Position numbers and translations under genes: made by a program. DNA of 64,000 nt from an uncultured Actinomycetaceae bacterium (GTDB lineage Bacteria > Actinomycetota > Actinomycetes > Actinomycetales > Actinomycetaceae): positions 84,354 through 148,353 of the forward strand of contig CABQJD010000004.1 in the NCBI GenBank assembly GCA_902464405.1. Direction: 5' to 3'. Within the stretch, counting starts at the first letter, position 1; each line of letters begins with the position of its first letter. Positions 62,094 through 64,000 of the stretch are shown piece after piece. The notes under the pieces are model-generated. The model was given only the letters and a program-made list of their open reading frames with translations. It made no database searches and was not told the DNA's origin.

Positions 62094-62507
62094 ATGAAAA
62101 CTCTGCGAGTCGTTGGAGCTGCAATTGTAAATGATTGTAATGAAATTCTCTGCGCACGCCGCGGAAAAGGACGCTCTCTTGAAGGATACTGGGAGTTTCC
62201 AGGTGGAAAAATAGAAGACGAAGAAACTCCACAAGAAGCACTCAAACGTGAAATCTTCGAGGAACTTCACTGCACTATTGAGGTTGGTGAAAAAGTCTGC
62301 ACAGTAGAGCATCCCTACGATTTTGCAATGGTTGAACTCAGCGTCTACATGTGTCAGCTAGTGAGTGGAACTCCAAGCAAAACTGAACATACTGAGTTAC
62401 GTTGGGTACCACGCGCAGATATAGGCACGCTCACATGGGCTCCAGCAGATACCGAACCAGTTGCAAAAATCGCCTGCGGCACCAAAACACGATCAGATCA
62501 CTTCTAG
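62094..62507 (+). CDS. MutT-type Nudix hydrolase (8-oxo-dGTP diphosphatase)
   Basis: 137 residues. VVGAAIVNDCNEILCARRGKG and the Nudix box GGKIEDEETPQEALKREI with FEELH (GX5EX7REUXEEXGU) are intact. The GxWEFPGGK form (here GYWEFPGGK) is that of MutT, which removes oxidised dGTP from the pool. 137 residues is usual. It starts 67 bases after the restriction gene, on the same strand, with weak GAGGG upstream. Whether it belongs to the restriction module or to the chromosome is unclear. Confidence 0.9.
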   Translation: MKTLRVVGAAIVNDCNEILCARRGKGRSLEGYWEFPGGKIEDEETPQEALKREIFEELHCTIEVGEKVCTVEHPYDFAMVELSVYMCQLVSGTPSKTEHTELRWVPRADIGTLTWAPADTEPVAKIACGTKTRSDHF

Positions 62508-62556
62508 AGAAGAAAGCTGACCAGCGCCGTTGCCGCTAAACCAAACGCGCGGTGTG

Positions 62557-64000
62557 CTAGATTAACCACGCTCCGCAATGCGCTGGAATAAACGCAACTC
62601 CATCGCGCAACATCACTTCAGCGGAGGAAATAAGCACACGAGAAAAGCTTCCAGAAAGCTGCGCAAGCTCTTGCCCCATATTGAGCACCGCCGTCACTCC
62701 TGAATTATGCACCACAAGAAGTTCGGCGCTCGGACTATCACCCCATGCAAAATCACCTGAGCCCAGCGCATAGTTTTTGCGCTCAAGAAGCGCCCGCCTA
62801 TATAGGTTCAACGTCGATTCTGGATCTTCTTCCTGCATATCAGGAGCATAATCTTTCCAATACGGTGGCTGAGGAAGCCACGGAGTCCCCGTGGAAAAAC
62901 CGTAATTAAGCGCAGAAGAGCTCCACGGAATTGGCACACGGCAGCCGTCTCGCCCACGAACTTTATAGCCCGTGCGCAGCCACGTTGGATCTTGCCGAGC
63001 AGAATCGGGAAGATCAGTGACCTCAGGCAATCCAAGCTCTTCACCTTCATAGATATACATCGAGCCAGGAAGCGCCATTGTAAATACAGCCATTGCCCGC
63101 GCGCGTGCCAGCCCTAATGCGCGATCCGGCTGCGGATCGTCAATACCAATCCCTTGCTCTGTATTTCTGCTCGGTTCATAACCAAAACGACTTGCTGCCC
63201 GCACGACATCATGGTTGCTCATCACCCACGTGACTGGCGCTCCCACACTTCCCATCGACGCTAAAGAAATATCAATAGCTCTGCGAAGTTTATTCGCATT
63301 CCAATCCGCTCGCAGATAGTCAAAATTAAACGATTGACTCATTTCATCAGCGCGCACATAACGAGCGAGACGCTCAGGAGCGAGCCAAGCTTCCGCCACA
63401 AGCATTCGATCTCGCCCATATTCGTCGAGAAGTGAACGCCATTCGCGGTAAATATCATGCACTGGATCTTGATCCCAATAAGGCCCAGATAAGTGTTCTG
63501 ATTCAACAGAACTCCCCCAACGATCTTCGCCAATAAAATCATCGGGAAGCCCCTTAGCTTTAACAAGACCGTGCGCCACGTCTACGCGGAAACCATCAAC
63601 TCCGCGATCCAGCCAAAATCGGAAATAGTTTTTGAAAAGTTCATGCACTTGTGGATGATCCCAATTAAAATCTGGCTGCTCAGGAGCAAAAAGATGCAGA
63701 TACCAACAATGCTCATCTTCTTTCTTGCCGGAATGGGGTTGCACAGGTTCCCACGTTGAGCCGCCAAACATAGATCCCCAGTTATTCGGCGGGCAATTTT
63801 CACTATAGCGGAAGATAAATCGTTCTCGTTCGGGAGACCCTGGCTGCGCTTTCAAAGCATCAAGAAACCACTGCATTTGGTTGGAGCAATGGTTGGGCAC
63901 AACGTCAATAATCACTTTTATCCCGTAAGAATGAGCTGTTTTGAGCATCTCGTCAAAATCAGTGAGCGTGCCATAATCTGGATTGACGTCGAAATAATCG
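62557..64000 (-). CDS. GH13 alpha-glucosidase/oligo-1,6-glucosidase (cut by window end)
   Basis: The frame is open to base 64000, so the N-terminus lies outside the window. Visible are conserved region I DVVPNHCS, region II GFRVDVAHG (nucleophile Asp), region III EAWLAPERL (acid/base Glu) and region IV VMSNHDVVR (third Asp). The upstream in-frame stretch YFDVNPDYGTLTDFDEML continues the barrel. These are GH13 alpha-glucosidase features of the oligo-1,6-glucosidase or sucrose/trehalose type; the exact linkage cannot be read. With malQ it fits the intake of alpha-glucans. It ends at 62557, convergent with mutT. Confidence 0.88.
   Translation of the reverse strand, partial: DYFDVNPDYGTLTDFDEMLKTAHSYGIKVIIDVVPNHCSNQMQWFLDALKAQPGSPERERFIFRYSENCPPNNWGSMFGGSTWEPVQPHSGKKEDEHCWYLHLFAPEQPDFNWDHPQVHELFKNYFRFWLDRGVDGFRVDVAHGLVKAKGLPDDFIGEDRWGSSVESEHLSGPYWDQDPVHDIYREWRSLLDEYGRDRMLVAEAWLAPERLARYVRADEMSQSFNFDYLRADWNANKLRRAIDISLASMGSVGAPVTWVMSNHDVVRAASRFGYEPSRNTEQGIGIDDPQPDRALGLARARAMAVFTMALPGSMYIYEGEELGLPEVTDLPDSARQDPTWLRTGYKVRGRDGCRVPIPWSSSALNYGFSTGTPWLPQPPYWKDYAPDMQEEDPESTLNLYRRALLERKNYALGSGDFAWGDSPSAELLVVHNSGVTAVLNMGQELAQLSGSFSRVLISSAEVMLRDGVAFIPAHCGAWLI

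Overview
The window is a 64 kb piece of a bacterial chromosome from a fermentative, anaerobe-like member of the Actinomycetota. The coding repertoire supports this: short actinobacterial-type LeuB, M1 aminopeptidase N and EttA/Ssb neighbours, a mycobacterial-type 56-residue bL32, oligoribonuclease, DUF3516-type Ski2-like helicase and LSxTG-anchored surface proteins. By eye the base composition is near 50% GC, low for the phylum, and I would place it near the low-GC Actinomycetaceae, but that assignment is inference. Many genes start at an ATG or GTG lying 6-7 nt after a TANNNT hexamer, the layout expected of leaderless mRNAs.

Layout: 1-9.6 kb holds the end of an FtsX-like permease, trigger factor, an amino-acid permease, tRNA-Pro and tRNA-Gly, bL32, a YigZ protein, and a cysK-cysE unit preceded by a 16-codon leader peptide with two Cys codons and a 10-bp stem-loop. 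9.7-27 kb is mostly core: peptidases PepO (M13) and PepN (M1), MalQ, TesB, EttA, an Ssb paralogue, two coupled dynamin-like GTPases, tRNA-Arg fused to orn, tRNA-His and an ATP-grasp protein. 27.3-31 kb, just after tRNA-Lys, is an accessory island of debris: a cas3 5' fragment, two solitary degenerate type I-E-like CRISPR repeats about 2.7 kb apart, an orphan ribbon-helix-helix protein, an apparently intact relBE pair with a palindromic operator, a frameshifted HipA/CtkA-like kinase and a deletion-truncated second relE. 31-35 kb is a large thioester-domain/CnaB/VaFE adhesin.

35.8-43.1 kb carries a helicase, YggS, and a pyruvate formate-lyase operon in which the enzyme is split: a 698-residue body retaining the Cys418-Cys419 pair and a separate 83-residue glycyl-radical subunit, followed by the activating enzyme. 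43.3-46.8 kb is a coiled-coil CAP-domain surface protein. 47-51.6 kb holds cimA, ilvE and leuB (branched-chain amino acids). 52-58.4 kb has a DUF1540 protein, a small LSNTG protein, formate-using purT, the anaerobic ribonucleotide reductase nrdDG with NrdR-like boxes, and a TM2 protein. 58.6-64 kb has a sialidase, a divergent SsoII-like restriction-modification pair with a likely operator, a MutT protein and part of a GH13 glucosidase.

The strongest cross-cutting signal is a set of poly-C/poly-G tracts of 7-9 bases: upstream of all three cell-wall-anchored protein genes, upstream of the sialidase, and inside codons 6-8 of the TM2 gene. This suggests phase-variable surface functions. Metabolically, PFL makes formate, PurT consumes it, and NrdDG is the matching oxygen-free deoxyribonucleotide route.
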